A stretch of DNA of 64,000 nt from Acidimicrobiaceae bacterium. GTDB lineage: Bacteria; Actinomycetota; Acidimicrobiia; Acidimicrobiales; RAAP-2. Shown piece by piece: positions 8,532-18,026 of this stretch (positions within the stretch are counted from its first letter, which is position 1; every line of letters begins with the position of its first letter). The DNA lies in contig PKYQ01000018.1 of assembly GCA_003133685.1 (NCBI GenBank), positions 1-64,000 on the forward strand, in the 5' to 3' direction. A model generated the notes under the pieces. The model ran no database searches and was not told the origin of the DNA. It saw only the letters and a list, made by a program, of their open reading frames with translations. Both the position numbers and the translations under genes were made by a program.

Positions 8532-9292
8532 ATCGAGAACTCGCCGATGACGGGCGCGTGGTCCGACGGCTTCTCGCCCTTGCGCTCGTCGCGGTCAACG
8601 TAACTGGCCGTTGCCTTGGCGAGCAGCGCCTGGTCGACGAAGAGCAGGTCAATCCGCAATCCCCAGCCGCGGTGAAACGAGCCGTTGCGGTAGTCCCACC
8701 ACGAGTAGCTCGGTTCGTCGGGGTGGAGCGCTCGCGTGAGATCGGTCAGTCCCGTCGCTTCGAGGGCGCGCAGCGCTTCGCGCTCCGGCTCACTCACGTG
8801 GGTCGCGGCGATGAACAGCGATGGGTCGTAACAGTCGAAGTCGGTCGGCGTCACGTTGAAATCGCCACCCACGACGATGGACCGACCGGCGTCGCGCGTC
8901 GCCAGCAGGTCACGCAACTTCTCGAGCCATTGGAGCTTGTACACGTAGTGCGGATTGTCGAGCGCTCGTCCGTTGGGCACGTAGCACGACACCACTCGCA
9001 GGCCGGCGCAGGTCGCGGCGATGATGCGCGCTTCGGGATCGTCATCACCAAAACCGCGTGCCACGTCATCGAGGCCGAGCTTGGAGAGAATGGCGACGCC
9101 GTTCCACTGACCCTGGCCGTAGTGGGCACTCTCGTAGCCGAGGTCGGCGAGTTCTTTGGTCGGGAACTTCACGTCGTTCTGTTTCGTCTCTTGGATGAGG
9201 ACGACGTCGGGACTTCGAGTGACCAGCCACGCTTCGACGCGCCCAAAGCGCGCCGTCAACGAGTTCACGTTCCACGTCGCAATTTTCATCAC
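8528..9292 (-). CDS. xth: Exodeoxyribonuclease III (AP endonuclease)
   Basis: 254-residue Mg-dependent ExoIII-type nuclease that cleaves at abasic sites and degrades duplex DNA 3'-5' in base excision repair. All family blocks are visible: ATWNVNSLTARFGRV, VVLIQETKQ (metal-binding Glu), NGVAILSK, VGGDFNVTPTDFDCYDP (Asp/Asn pair), YSWWDYRNGSFHRGWGLRIDLLFV, and the C-terminal SDHAPVIGEF with the catalytic Asp-His. The length is usual. It is the last gene of the kgd operon, with its ATG overlapping the stop of the FabZ-like gene by 4 bp. Confidence 0.95.
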   Translation of the reverse strand: MMKIATWNVNSLTARFGRVEAWLVTRSPDVVLIQETKQNDVKFPTKELADLGYESAHYGQGQWNGVAILSKLGLDDVARGFGDDDPEARIIAATCAGLRVVSCYVPNGRALDNPHYVYKLQWLEKLRDLLATRDAGRSIVVGGDFNVTPTDFDCYDPSLFIAATHVSEPEREALRALEATGLTDLTRALHPDEPSYSWWDYRNGSFHRGWGLRIDLLFVDQALLAKATASYVDRDERKGEKPSDHAPVIGEFSI

Positions 9293-9720
9293 ACGTCGGC
9301 CAGGATGAAGAGCAAATCGGCCTCGACCGCGGTCTTACCCTTGACGCTCGCGCGACCGTGGCCCTTGCCACCACGAGCCGAGAGTTGCGTCATCTCGCAC
9401 TCGAGCAAGACGACGTCACCGGGCACGACCTGACGACGGAATCGTGCGTGTTCGACACCGCCGAAGAGGGGAAGCCTCCCGGTGTACTTGGGATCCGCGA
9501 GCACCGCCACGCCGCCGCACTGCGCGAGCGACTCGAGCAACAAGACACCCGGCGTCGTGGGACGCCCAGGAAAATGTCCGGGAAAGAACCACTCGTCGCC
9601 ACGCAGGCTCCAGAGACCACTCGCGCGCTCGCCGGGTTCGATGGTGAGCATCTCATCCAGGAGGAGAAACGGCGGGCGGTGCGGTAGCCAGTCACTCGGT
9701 ATCAACGACAGTTCGCTCAT
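9289..9720 (-). CDS. FabZ-like hotdog-fold dehydratase
   Basis: I start at the ATG at 9720 (143 aa), which overlaps the preceding stop as ATGA; the ORF-track version adds an N-terminus from another frame context. The protein begins with the FabZ pattern PHRPPFLLLDEML, then the catalytic His block FFPGHFPGRPTTPGVLLLESLAQCGG (His in GHFPG, Glu in ESLAQ), and later GGVEHARFRRQVVPGDVV. These are the diagnostic residues of 3-hydroxyacyl-ACP dehydratases. The usual chromosomal fabZ role (fatty acid elongation) is possible, but this gene sits in a kgd/RNase/xth operon rather than with fatty acid or lipid A genes. It may therefore act on another thioester. Confidence 0.85.
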   Translation of the reverse strand: MSELSLIPSDWLPHRPPFLLLDEMLTIEPGERASGLWSLRGDEWFFPGHFPGRPTTPGVLLLESLAQCGGVAVLADPKYTGRLPLFGGVEHARFRRQVVPGDVVLLECEMTQLSARGGKGHGRASVKGKTAVEADLLFILADV

Positions 9721-10748
9721 AGCAGCGCCAGCTCCGCGATACGGCGTTCGGCGTCGACCGTGACGAGTCGAAAGGTGCGTCGATCGCCGCGCTTCAACAC
9801 GTCGCGCGCCCGCGCCGGCGCTGGAGTCCCAAGCGACGTCGTCGGCGCGTAGCACTCGATCGATTGGCCGTTCTTCAACACGACTTTGATGACGGCCCCG
9901 TGCGAGGTGAAGGCGGTCACCTCTCCTTCGACGCGCGATCCGATTCGATGGGCGCTGCGAAAGAGGGCGAAGTCCGCTTCGGGATTGACGGGATTACGGC
10001 CCCGTCGAAGCGCGACCGCGGGCGGTGGCGACGCGGGGGCCTCGACCGACTTCGTTGCCTTTTTTGGCTTCGGCGGCGCCTTCGCTACTTTGACCGGTGA
10101 CTTCTTCGTCGCCTTCGCGGGCTTCTTCTCCGCTTCGACGACTTTCAGCGACTTCTTCGCTTTCCTCGGAACCTTCGCGACCTTGGTTGGGACCTTGGCC
10201 GGCACCTTCTTCGCTTTGGCCGCCTTGACCGGCGTCAACGTCGTGCCGATCGACGGCTTCGCGCCGTCGGACAACGTCACCGACAGTTTCTTCACCGGTC
10301 GCGAGGTCTTGGTGTTTCGCACCGGTAATCGGGGTGTGAAGACCCATCCCACGCCCTTGACCGGCTTGCCGCCGATGAGGCGACCCTCGTCGAAGAGCCA
10401 CGGGTATTCGTCGTGAAACTCCTGGAACGAATCGTTGCTCAACACGACGCCCTTGATGCGATCAGCGATCTTCAAGATGAACGCGTCGCCGCGACCGATT
10501 GCTCCGGCCGGCGGTGTGACAATCTCGCCAGCCAGTTCGGCCCCCTTGAAGTGCGCGCGCTCGTTCGGCGCCACGCGATGTTCGAAACTCGCGTCGGCGA
10601 CCACGATCACTTCGGCGCTCGGATGCTCATCGATGAAGGCGCGCACCGCTTCGTCCAACTGCGCCAGGCTCGGCGTGACGCGACCCTCGGTCGCGAAGTT
10701 CGAACCGTCGACGACCACGCGTAGGCGCGACGATCGAATAGGACTCAC
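9717..10748 (-). CDS. NYN-domain putative RNase with lysine/proline-rich linker and S1-like domain
   Basis: The start is GTG at 10748, overlapping the kgd stop as GTGA; the 49 extra residues in the ORF track are kgd antiframe. Residues 9-140 form a PIN-like NYN domain: LRVVVDGSNFATEG (acidic Asp14), VIVVADASFEHRV (Asp52), RGDAFILKIAD (Asp88) and VVLSNDSFQEF (Asp106), a pattern like the Zc3h12a/YacP RNase group. Residues about 145-265 are a Lys/Ala/Pro/Val-rich H1-like linker with repeated AKKxPAK and KVAK units. The C-terminus (about 285-343) reads GSRVEGEVTAFTSHGAVIKV, the start of an S1/OB RNA-binding fold. The combination suggests an RNA-cleaving enzyme with two nucleic-acid-binding parts. 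Its substrate is unknown. Confidence 0.8.
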   Translation of the reverse strand: MSPIRSSRLRVVVDGSNFATEGRVTPSLAQLDEAVRAFIDEHPSAEVIVVADASFEHRVAPNERAHFKGAELAGEIVTPPAGAIGRGDAFILKIADRIKGVVLSNDSFQEFHDEYPWLFDEGRLIGGKPVKGVGWVFTPRLPVRNTKTSRPVKKLSVTLSDGAKPSIGTTLTPVKAAKAKKVPAKVPTKVAKVPRKAKKSLKVVEAEKKPAKATKKSPVKVAKAPPKPKKATKSVEAPASPPPAVALRRGRNPVNPEADFALFRSAHRIGSRVEGEVTAFTSHGAVIKVVLKNGQSIECYAPTTSLGTPAPARARDVLKRGDRRTFRLVTVDAERRIAELALL

Positions 10749-13700
10749 CCGAGTGCTCGCGCCACGAGGTCGGCCTGTTCGGCGCTGTGAATGAGGCCGC
10801 TGCCGGTTGCCGGGCTCGCCGACTCCGCACGCGCCACGTGGCCTACGGTCATGCCGCGGAACTGCGAATGCATCTGCAAGTGCACAAAGGGCCACGCCCC
10901 CATGTTCTCGGGCTCTTCTTGCAACCAGAAGATCTCTTGGAGATTCGGGTATCGCGCCAACGTTTCATCGATCGCGACCCGCGGCCACGGGTACAGCTGC
11001 TCGACGCGAACGACCGCCACGGACGTCGTCACCGTTTCGTTTCGACGAGCGATTACCTCGTGGGCGATTTTCCCGGACGCGAGTAACGCTCGAGTGACCA
11101 GCGACGCGTCTTCGAGCGTGTCGTCGAGCACGCTGCGGAACGAACCACGCTCGAACTCCACGAGCGGTGAGCGCGTTTGGACGGCGCGCAACATGGATTT
11201 CGGCGTGAAGACGATGAGCGGCGTCGGGCGCGAGCGAAGGACCTGTGAGCGCAGGAGGTGGAAGTACTGCGCCGCCGTTGTCGGTTGGGCGACGCGAATG
11301 TTGTTGCGTGCTGAGAGCGTCAGGAATCGCTCCAACCTCGCGCTCGAGTGTTCGGGGCCTTGTCCCTCATAACCGTGGGGCAAGAGCATCACCAGGCTGG
11401 CCAATTGACCCCACTTGTCTTCGGCCGCGACCAAGAAGTTGTCGATGATGATCTCGGCGCCATTCATGAAGTCGCCGAACTGCGCCTCCCAGGCGACCAG
11501 GGTGTTCTGGGCTTCGACCGAGTAGCCGTATTCGAAACCCAGCGCCGCGAACTCGCTCAAGAACGAGTCGCGAACCGTGAAGAATCCTTTGGAGTCGAGG
11601 CTGGCGAGCGGCACGAACTGCGCGCCATTGTCGTAGTCGATCAGAGCGGCGTGGCGCTGTGAGAACGTCCCGCGACGAGAGTCCTGGCCGATCAGGCGCA
11701 CGTTCGCTCCAGATTGCACCAGCGATCCGATGGCCAGCGCTTCGCCCAGCGACCAATCGACCTCGCCATCATCGAACAGCGCACGACGTTGGACGAACTG
11801 ACGCTCGAGTTTGGGGTGAATCGTAAAGCCCTCGGGCGCGCGCATGACGGCCGCCGCGATCTCGACCAGCGCGGCGCGCTCGACACCGGTCTCGGGCGCC
11901 GGCGCGTCAATCGGCACTTCGACGAAGGGTATGCCGCGTAACTCGGGAACCGGGACCGTTCGCACTTCGTCGAGCACGCTCTGCAGGCGTTCGTTGAAGT
12001 CGTTCAGCGCAGCTTCGGCTTCCTCGATCGAGATATCGCCGCGACGAACCAGCGTCTCGGTGTAGATCTTTCGCACCGACCGCATCTGGTCGATGATCTT
12101 GTACATCTGCGGTTGGGTGTAACTCGGGTCGTCGCCCTCGTTGTGGCCGTAGCGCCGGTAACACACGATGTCGAGCACGACGTCGCGTTTGAACGTTCGG
12201 CGGTAGTCGTAGGCCAGCCGCGCCGCACGCATGCAGGCCTCGGGGTCATCGCCGTTCACGTGGAAGATCGGCGCCTGGATCATCTTGGCGACGTCCGTCG
12301 GATAGAAACTCGATCGAGCTGACTCCGGCGCTGTCGTGAAGCCAACCTGATTGTTGATCACGATGTGAATCGCGCCGCCGATGTGGTATCCCGAAAGCTG
12401 ACTCATGTTGAGGGTCTCGGCGACGACGCCTTGACCAGCGAAGGCGGCGTCACCGTGAATCAGAATCGCGAGGTACGGATAGAACTCGATCTCCGATTCG
12501 ACGTTGGTCCCGTCGCTCGGTCGAATGATCAGGTCCTGTTTGGCGCGCACAATACCCTCGACGACGGGCGAGACCGCTTCGAGGTGCGAAGGGTTCGACG
12601 CCATCGAGACGTCAATCGTGGCGCCGCGCGGGTTCTTGAACTCACCGCGCGCACCCTTGTGGTACTTGACGTCCCCGCTTCCCTGGACACTCTCGGGATC
12701 CAAGTTCCCCTCGAACTCCGAGAAGATGTCGTTATAGGACTTGCCGACGACGTTGGCGAGTACGTTCAAGCGCCCGCGGTGCGCCATTCCGATGACCGCT
12801 TCTTTGGTTCCCTCGTCGGCCGCGACGTCGAGGATCGTTTGCAGGGCCACGATGGTCGACTCCCCGCCCTCGAGTCCGAATCGCTTCTGGCCGACGTAGC
12901 GCGAATGCAGGAAGCGTTCGAAGACCTCGGCTTCGTTCAGGGCCTCGAGTACACGATGTTGCTCGTCGACGCTCAGCGACGAACTCACGCCTTCGACGCG
13001 CTGTTGGATCCACCGCTTCTGTTCGGGGTCCATGATGTGGCCGTATTCGATGCCCGTCGTGCGACAGTAGGCCTCACGAAGAATCGACAGGATCTCTTCG
13101 AGGGTCGCCTCGCTGCGTCCCGCGAGACCGTCGACGACGAAGGAGCGCTGAAGGTCCCACATCGTCAGTCCGTAGTTCGCGATGTCGAGTTCGGCGTGCA
13201 AAGCCGGTGGTTCGCTGTGCAAAGGATCGAGGTGCGCGTTCAGATGGCCGCGCACTCGGTACATATTGATGAGCCCTTGGACGCGAATCTGCTTCAGAAT
13301 CCGCTCGGCGTCACCGTCGTTCAGCGACGGGTTTCTGTCCGGGGCCCAGCGCGCCGGTTCGTACGGGATGCCGAGGGCCGAGAATACCTCGTCATAAAAG
13401 TCGTGTTGGCCCGTGAGACACTCCGCGACGTACTTCAAGAACAAACCGGACTCGGCTCCTTGAATGATTCGATGATCGTAGGTCGACGTGAGCGTCATCA
13501 CTTTGCCCACACCCAGTTCGGCGAGCGCGCGCGGGTCGGCCGCTTCGAAACCGGCCGGCCACCCCAACGCGCCGACACCAAAGATCGCGCCCTGACCGGC
13601 CATGAGTCGTGGCACCGACTGCACGGTGCCGAGGGTTCCGGGGTTTGTGAGCGACACTGTCGCGCCCACGAAGTCGTCGGCACCGAAACTCGACGAGTGG

Positions 13701-14347
13701 ACCTTGCGCACGAGGTCCTCGTAAGCCAGAAGAAACGCGCGAAAGTCCATCGTGTCCGCGTCACGAATTACCGGTACCAAGAGATTGCGTGAGCCGTCGG
13801 GACGCTCGACGTCGACGGCCAGTCCGAGTCCAACGTGCTCGTGACGTCGTATCCCGGGCGTACCTTTTTTGTCGACGGCCTCAACAAACGAAGCGTTCAT
13901 TGAAGGGATCTGGGCCAAACCCTTGACGATGGCGAAGGCGATGAAATGCGTGAATGAGACCTTGGCGCCGCTCGAACGCGACAGCGATTCATTAAGCGCG
14001 GCTCGATTGATCTCCAAGAGCCTCGCCGACACCGTGCGCACACTGGTCGCCGTGGGAACCGCGAGGCTGGCCTCCATATTGGCGACGATGCGCGCGGCGG
14101 CCCCGCGAAGCGGCGTCGCCTCCGCGTCGATGTCGGGCGTGACGACCACCACGGCCGATGGTGGTGCGGACGTCGCGACGCTCGGTACGGTAGAGCGCTG
14201 GTAGTCGGCGAAGAACTCACGCCAACTTTCGGCGACCGAGTTCGGATCGGCCAGAAAACGGTCGTACATGTCGTCGACCAGCCACGCGTTAGGTCCGAAC
14301 GAGCCCTTGCGCGAATGAGACGACGATGATTCGGGGGGCGCAGTCAC
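10745..14347 (-). CDS. kgd: Multifunctional 2-oxoglutarate decarboxylase / dehydrogenase E1-E2 (Kgd)
   Basis: The 1200-residue actinobacterial fusion links a short N-terminal segment (SFGPNAWLVDDMYDRFLADP), an E2-like acyltransferase domain without a lipoyl domain (about 95-330, with GLGLAVDVERPDG and the active-site block TSTYDHRIIQGAESG), and a ThDP-dependent E1 (about 370-1200). E1 motifs include GMAHRGRLNVLANVVGKSYNDIFSEFEG near 520, GDAAFAGQGVVAETLNM, and IHIVINNQVGFTTAPESAR. It converts 2-oxoglutarate either to succinyl-CoA with partner E2/E3, or to succinic semialdehyde or 2-hydroxy-3-oxoadipate, in the TCA cycle. Length and order match mycobacterial Kgd. It leads a 4-gene overlapping operon and is divergent from the hydrolase at 14421. 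Confidence 0.97.
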   Translation of the reverse strand: MTAPPESSSSHSRKGSFGPNAWLVDDMYDRFLADPNSVAESWREFFADYQRSTVPSVATSAPPSAVVVVTPDIDAEATPLRGAAARIVANMEASLAVPTATSVRTVSARLLEINRAALNESLSRSSGAKVSFTHFIAFAIVKGLAQIPSMNASFVEAVDKKGTPGIRRHEHVGLGLAVDVERPDGSRNLLVPVIRDADTMDFRAFLLAYEDLVRKVHSSSFGADDFVGATVSLTNPGTLGTVQSVPRLMAGQGAIFGVGALGWPAGFEAADPRALAELGVGKVMTLTSTYDHRIIQGAESGLFLKYVAECLTGQHDFYDEVFSALGIPYEPARWAPDRNPSLNDGDAERILKQIRVQGLINMYRVRGHLNAHLDPLHSEPPALHAELDIANYGLTMWDLQRSFVVDGLAGRSEATLEEILSILREAYCRTTGIEYGHIMDPEQKRWIQQRVEGVSSSLSVDEQHRVLEALNEAEVFERFLHSRYVGQKRFGLEGGESTIVALQTILDVAADEGTKEAVIGMAHRGRLNVLANVVGKSYNDIFSEFEGNLDPESVQGSGDVKYHKGARGEFKNPRGATIDVSMASNPSHLEAVSPVVEGIVRAKQDLIIRPSDGTNVESEIEFYPYLAILIHGDAAFAGQGVVAETLNMSQLSGYHIGGAIHIVINNQVGFTTAPESARSSFYPTDVAKMIQAPIFHVNGDDPEACMRAARLAYDYRRTFKRDVVLDIVCYRRYGHNEGDDPSYTQPQMYKIIDQMRSVRKIYTETLVRRGDISIEEAEAALNDFNERLQSVLDEVRTVPVPELRGIPFVEVPIDAPAPETGVERAALVEIAAAVMRAPEGFTIHPKLERQFVQRRALFDDGEVDWSLGEALAIGSLVQSGANVRLIGQDSRRGTFSQRHAALIDYDNGAQFVPLASLDSKGFFTVRDSFLSEFAALGFEYGYSVEAQNTLVAWEAQFGDFMNGAEIIIDNFLVAAEDKWGQLASLVMLLPHGYEGQGPEHSSARLERFLTLSARNNIRVAQPTTAAQYFHLLRSQVLRSRPTPLIVFTPKSMLRAVQTRSPLVEFERGSFRSVLDDTLEDASLVTRALLASGKIAHEVIARRNETVTTSVAVVRVEQLYPWPRVAIDETLARYPNLQEIFWLQEEPENMGAWPFVHLQMHSQFRGMTVGHVARAESASPATGSGLIHSAEQADLVARALG

Positions 14348-14420
14348 GACTCCCAGCCTAGAGGTCGAGCGGCTTTATTCCGTTGGTTCATCACCCTCAA
14401 ACGAAGGGTAGGTTCGCTTG

Positions 14421-15230
14421 GTGAGTTCCACTCCCACGCCCCACGGACTGCACTTCGTCGCTGAGTCGCCGATACCGGGTCTCGCGGTCGCCGAACGTCG
14501 CGTCGAGCATCCCGAAGCCACGATCATCTGCATCCACGGCGGGCTGGACCGCGGCGGCTCCTTCGCTCGACTCGCGCGACGGACCAATCGATTCGATCTC
14601 GTCACGTATGACCGTCGCGGGTATCAGGGTTCGCGTGACCTGGGTCCGCTCGAACTCGAGCGCCACGCCAGCGACCTCACCGCCCTCGCCCGCCACGAGG
14701 GCGGAGACCGAGCGATCATCTTCTTCGGCCACAGTTACGGCGGAGTCGTAGCCATCGGCGCCGCGATCGCCGACGAATCTCTGGCGCGACTCGTCATAAC
14801 CTACGAGGCGCCGCTACGGTGGATCCTTCGCCGCGACGAAACTCGGGAACCACTCGGCGACGATCCGCAACTCGAAGCCGAGAAGTTCTTTCGCCGCATC
14901 GTCTCAGACAGTGCGTGGGAGCGATTAAGTGAACTCGAACAAGACTCGCGTCGAAGAGACGGACCGGCGTTGGTGAACGATCTTTCTAGTCTCCGCGCGA
15001 TGACGCCGCCCTTCGACGTCGCTTCACTGAAAGTGCCGACCGTCTACGTGTACGGCGACAGCCGCGCGCCGGACTTCTATCGCCCACTCAGCGCCGAACT
15101 GGCGTCCATCAATCCGCTCATCCGAAGTCGACAGGTCACGAACGCCGCTCACGGCGCGCACCTTTCGATTCCCGATCAACTCGCCGCACTGATTGGCGAA
15201 CTGTGGGACGAGACGTGCGCGTCGGCGTAA
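14421..15230 (+). CDS. Alpha/beta hydrolase
   Basis: About 269 residues, starting at GTG 14421 (the ORF track uses the TTG one codon earlier). The sequence ATIICIHGGLDRGGSF gives the oxyanion loop, LVTYDRRGYQGSRD follows the usual strand, IIFFGHSYGGVVAIGAA is the nucleophile elbow, VYVYGDSRAPDFY carries the acid, and NAAHGAHLSIPDQLA the catalytic His. There is no signal peptide. It overlaps the downstream TIGR01777 gene, so the two are probably co-expressed. No specific substrate can be predicted. Confidence 0.87.
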   Translation: MSSTPTPHGLHFVAESPIPGLAVAERRVEHPEATIICIHGGLDRGGSFARLARRTNRFDLVTYDRRGYQGSRDLGPLELERHASDLTALARHEGGDRAIIFFGHSYGGVVAIGAAIADESLARLVITYEAPLRWILRRDETREPLGDDPQLEAEKFFRRIVSDSAWERLSELEQDSRRRDGPALVNDLSSLRAMTPPFDVASLKVPTVYVYGDSRAPDFYRPLSAELASINPLIRSRQVTNAAHGAHLSIPDQLAALIGELWDETCASA

Positions 15231-16117
15231 CCGGTTCTTCGGGCTTCATCGGCACGGCGCTGGTGAGGGCACTCGTCGAGCGCGGCGACGACGTCGTGCG
15301 CTTCGTGCGACCAGACTCGCCCGGCAACGGCGAGTCGATTCGTTGGGATCCTCCACGGGGTCTCGTCGACGAGAGCGACGTGCGACGCGTCGGCGCCTTC
15401 GACGCGGTGGTCAACCTCGCCGGCGCGGGCATCGCCGATCGACGGTGGACGACCGCACGCAAAGAGGAGATACGACGCTCACGAAGCGAATCGACCGCAC
15501 TGCTGGTTCGGATCCTCAGTGAATCGTCCGGCACGGAGTTTCTCGCGAGCGGCTCGGCGATCGGCGTCTACGGATCTCGCGGCGCCGAGGCGCTCGATGA
15601 GTCATCGAGAATCGGTGATGACTTCCTCGCTCGCGTCTGCGCGGAGTGGGAACACACGACGTCACCGCTGGAACGTTCCGGAACGAACGTGGCGCACCTG
15701 CGCACCGGCATCGTCATGTCATCGCGGGGCGGCGCTTTGAAGAAACAGCTGCCACTCTTTCGACTCGGACTCGGCGGGGTCTTGGGCCCCGGAGAGCAGT
15801 GGATGAGTCCGATCTCTCTGCGTGACGAAGTGCGCGCCATCCTGTGGCTGCTCGACACGCGCCCGAGCGGTCCGTTCAACCTCGTCGCCCCGGCGGCCCT
15901 CACGAATCGCGAATTCACGAGCGCTTTGGCTCGTCAATTGCATCGCCCCGCACGACTCAGTATTCCCTCGACGGTGTTGCGCGTCGCGCTTGGTGCAGAT
16001 CTCGTCAACGCCGCGGTCCTCGCCAGTCAGCGCGTCGTGCCCGCCGCCTTGACCGAGAGAGGGTTCAATTTCGAGAGTCCGAACATCGAATCGATCCTGT
16101 CATCGTCTTTCACCTGA
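15215..16117 (+). CDS. TIGR01777 family NAD-dependent epimerase/SDR protein
   Basis: Extended short-chain dehydrogenase/epimerase of the YfcH/TIGR01777 type, about 300 residues. The Rossmann motif VGVTGSSGFIGTALVRAL is at the very N-terminus, followed by DAVVNLAGAGIADRRWT and the family-typical RSRSEST. Further marks are ASGSAIGVYGSRG (the Tyr position of the SDR active site), LRTGIVMSSRGGALKKQLPLF, and LGPGEQWMSPISLRDEV. I prefer GTG 15215, which places the nucleotide-binding strand at residue 2; GTG 15203 is possible. It overlaps the hydrolase end. In Mycobacterium tuberculosis a homologue lies between dlaT and lipB; here those genes are 45 kb away. Confidence 0.88.
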   Translation: MRVGVTGSSGFIGTALVRALVERGDDVVRFVRPDSPGNGESIRWDPPRGLVDESDVRRVGAFDAVVNLAGAGIADRRWTTARKEEIRRSRSESTALLVRILSESSGTEFLASGSAIGVYGSRGAEALDESSRIGDDFLARVCAEWEHTTSPLERSGTNVAHLRTGIVMSSRGGALKKQLPLFRLGLGGVLGPGEQWMSPISLRDEVRAILWLLDTRPSGPFNLVAPAALTNREFTSALARQLHRPARLSIPSTVLRVALGADLVNAAVLASQRVVPAALTERGFNFESPNIESILSSSFT

Positions 16118-16214
16118 CGACTTGGCCCGAAAGTCCGGCCAGTAACATAGCGATGACCCGCTTGTTGCGGGTGCCGTATCTATGGCCATCTTGGTGGCAC
16201 GGGCTGAAACCTCT

Positions 16215-18026
16215 ATGAACTTCGGACACTCCCTACGCCTCGCCATTGCCACGATCCTGGTGTTGAGCGTGGCCGTCATCGGCCCGTCCGCGTTCGCCAC
16301 GGTCACCGCCGGTCCGTCAGGAACAATTGCGTACGCTGAGGCCCCGGGTGCTAATCCGAACTTCATATTTCCCTACTTGGGTTGCGCCTACTCCTCGGTC
16401 AACAACATCAATCAGTTCCAAATGTTGATGTTTCGACCGCTGTACTGGTTCGGTTTAGGCGGATCGGCCAAATTCGTACCGTCGCTGTCACCCGCCAATC
16501 GACCGGTCTTCACCCACGACGACCGAACCGTTACCATCACAATGAAGGGCTGGCGCTTCTCCGACGGACAGGTGGTTGACGCGCGCTCGGTCATGTTCTT
16601 TCTCAACATGTACAAGGCCGACCCGACCGCTTACTGCGGCTACAACGCCGGTTACGGAATACCAGGTCAGGTGAAGAGCGCCGCGGGGCACGACAACACA
16701 GTTCGCATCAACTTCACGACCTCAGTCAATCCCAACTGGTTGCTCGGCACCTACCTCTCGGAAATCACTCCGATGCCCGATAGCTGGGACCGTTCCTCGG
16801 GCTCGCAGGCTTCGACGTGCGCGAGCGGAGCGTACGGCGCCGCGAGGACCGACTCCGCGTGCAACGCCGTGGTGACGTACCTCACGAAGGAAGGATCGAC
16901 GACCTCCACGTTCACCGGAGCCCTCTGGCAGGGCGGTGTCGACGGCCCGTGGCGCCTCACCAGTTTCGACTCCGCCGGCGACGCCACCTTCCAACCCAAC
17001 ACCAAATACCGAGGTCCCCAAAAGGCTCAGGTCCGTTTCGTGAAGGAAGTCGCGTACACGACGATCCAGGGAGAGGAGAGCGCTCTGCTCAACAACGGCC
17101 TCTCTATCGGTTACATCGACCCCAGCGTTCTCACGAGCTCGGCTCCGGCTCCCGGTATGGTCGGACCGAATTGGGTTCCCCTGGCGTCGCACTATTCGAT
17201 CGTCACCGGTTCAGCGTGGAGTTTCAACTACGCCGCTTACAATTTCACCTCGTCGGACCCGAACGGTGCCGCGGTTGATCAGCTCTATATCCGCCAAGCG
17301 CTTCAGTACGCCGTCGACCAGCCCAGCATCATCGAGAGCGCGGACAAGGGGTACGGTTCGGCGATTGACAGCCCACTCCCCCCCAGTACGCCGAGCACCC
17401 TGAGCAAACCCATCGCCAATCCCTACCCGTTCAACTTCGCGGCCGCTCGCACGTTGCTCAGCGCGCACGGTTGGACGTTGGTGAACAACGTGCAAACTTG
17501 CACAGACCCGGGTACCGGCAATGGACAGTGCGGCGCGAACATCGCCCAGGGCTACCAACTCAGTTTCAACGTCGTTTGGCCCGCGGGCTCGACCTCACTT
17601 GACCAGACGCTCTCGTCCGAGATCGCCAACTGGCAGTCGCTCGGAATCCTGATCACGCACAGCACGGACAGCTTCAACAACGTCATCAGCGACTGCACCG
17701 GTGCCAAGCCCTTCGAGATATGCGATTGGGGCTACGGATGGTCCTACGTACCGAGCGGCTACCCGTCGGGAGAGTCATTGTTCTTGCCCGGTGGGGACTT
17801 CAACGTGGGCACGTACGCCAATGGCGAAATGTCGTCGCTGATCAAAGGGACGATCTACGGGAAGTCGAATCTGAGCGCCTACGCGACGTTCGCCACCGAA
17901 CAACTGCCGGTGCTCTACCAGCCTCAGGCCGACTCAATCGTCGAGGTGGCCCGGACGCTCAAGAGCTCGGTTGGATTCACGCCGAATCCATTGGGTGACT
18001 TCATGCCCGAATACTTCCACTATTAG
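16215..18026 (+). CDS. Family 5 ABC transporter substrate-binding protein (paralog 1)
   Basis: Extracytoplasmic solute-binding protein of the oligopeptide/dipeptide (SBP_bac_5) family, about 603 residues. I start at ATG 16215 because it gives a proper signal peptide (MNFGHSLRLAIATILVLSV..GPSAFA) with signal peptidase I cleavage after Ala; the longer ORF adds 11 charged residues. There is no lipobox Cys, so it is probably secreted or held by the permease. The family hallmark MKGWRFSDGQVVDARSVMFF is present, and aromatic-rich GYGWSYVPSGYPSGES occurs near the C-terminus. It is a paralog of the next gene, sharing MFRPLYWFG/MFRPLYFYG and the position of most insertions. The substrate is probably a short peptide, but nickel or glycoside ligands are not excluded. 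Confidence 0.92.
   Translation: MNFGHSLRLAIATILVLSVAVIGPSAFATVTAGPSGTIAYAEAPGANPNFIFPYLGCAYSSVNNINQFQMLMFRPLYWFGLGGSAKFVPSLSPANRPVFTHDDRTVTITMKGWRFSDGQVVDARSVMFFLNMYKADPTAYCGYNAGYGIPGQVKSAAGHDNTVRINFTTSVNPNWLLGTYLSEITPMPDSWDRSSGSQASTCASGAYGAARTDSACNAVVTYLTKEGSTTSTFTGALWQGGVDGPWRLTSFDSAGDATFQPNTKYRGPQKAQVRFVKEVAYTTIQGEESALLNNGLSIGYIDPSVLTSSAPAPGMVGPNWVPLASHYSIVTGSAWSFNYAAYNFTSSDPNGAAVDQLYIRQALQYAVDQPSIIESADKGYGSAIDSPLPPSTPSTLSKPIANPYPFNFAAARTLLSAHGWTLVNNVQTCTDPGTGNGQCGANIAQGYQLSFNVVWPAGSTSLDQTLSSEIANWQSLGILITHSTDSFNNVISDCTGAKPFEICDWGYGWSYVPSGYPSGESLFLPGGDFNVGTYANGEMSSLIKGTIYGKSNLSAYATFATEQLPVLYQPQADSIVEVARTLKSSVGFTPNPLGDFMPEYFHY

Noticed and set aside
12365-13792. 475-codon plus-strand ORF
   Set aside because: Antisense to kgd, no recognisable motif, typical shadow frame.
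16118-16214. Weak inverted repeat TGGCC..GGCCA after the TIGR01777 gene
   Set aside because: Only 5-bp arms and no T-run; expected by chance in GC-rich DNA.
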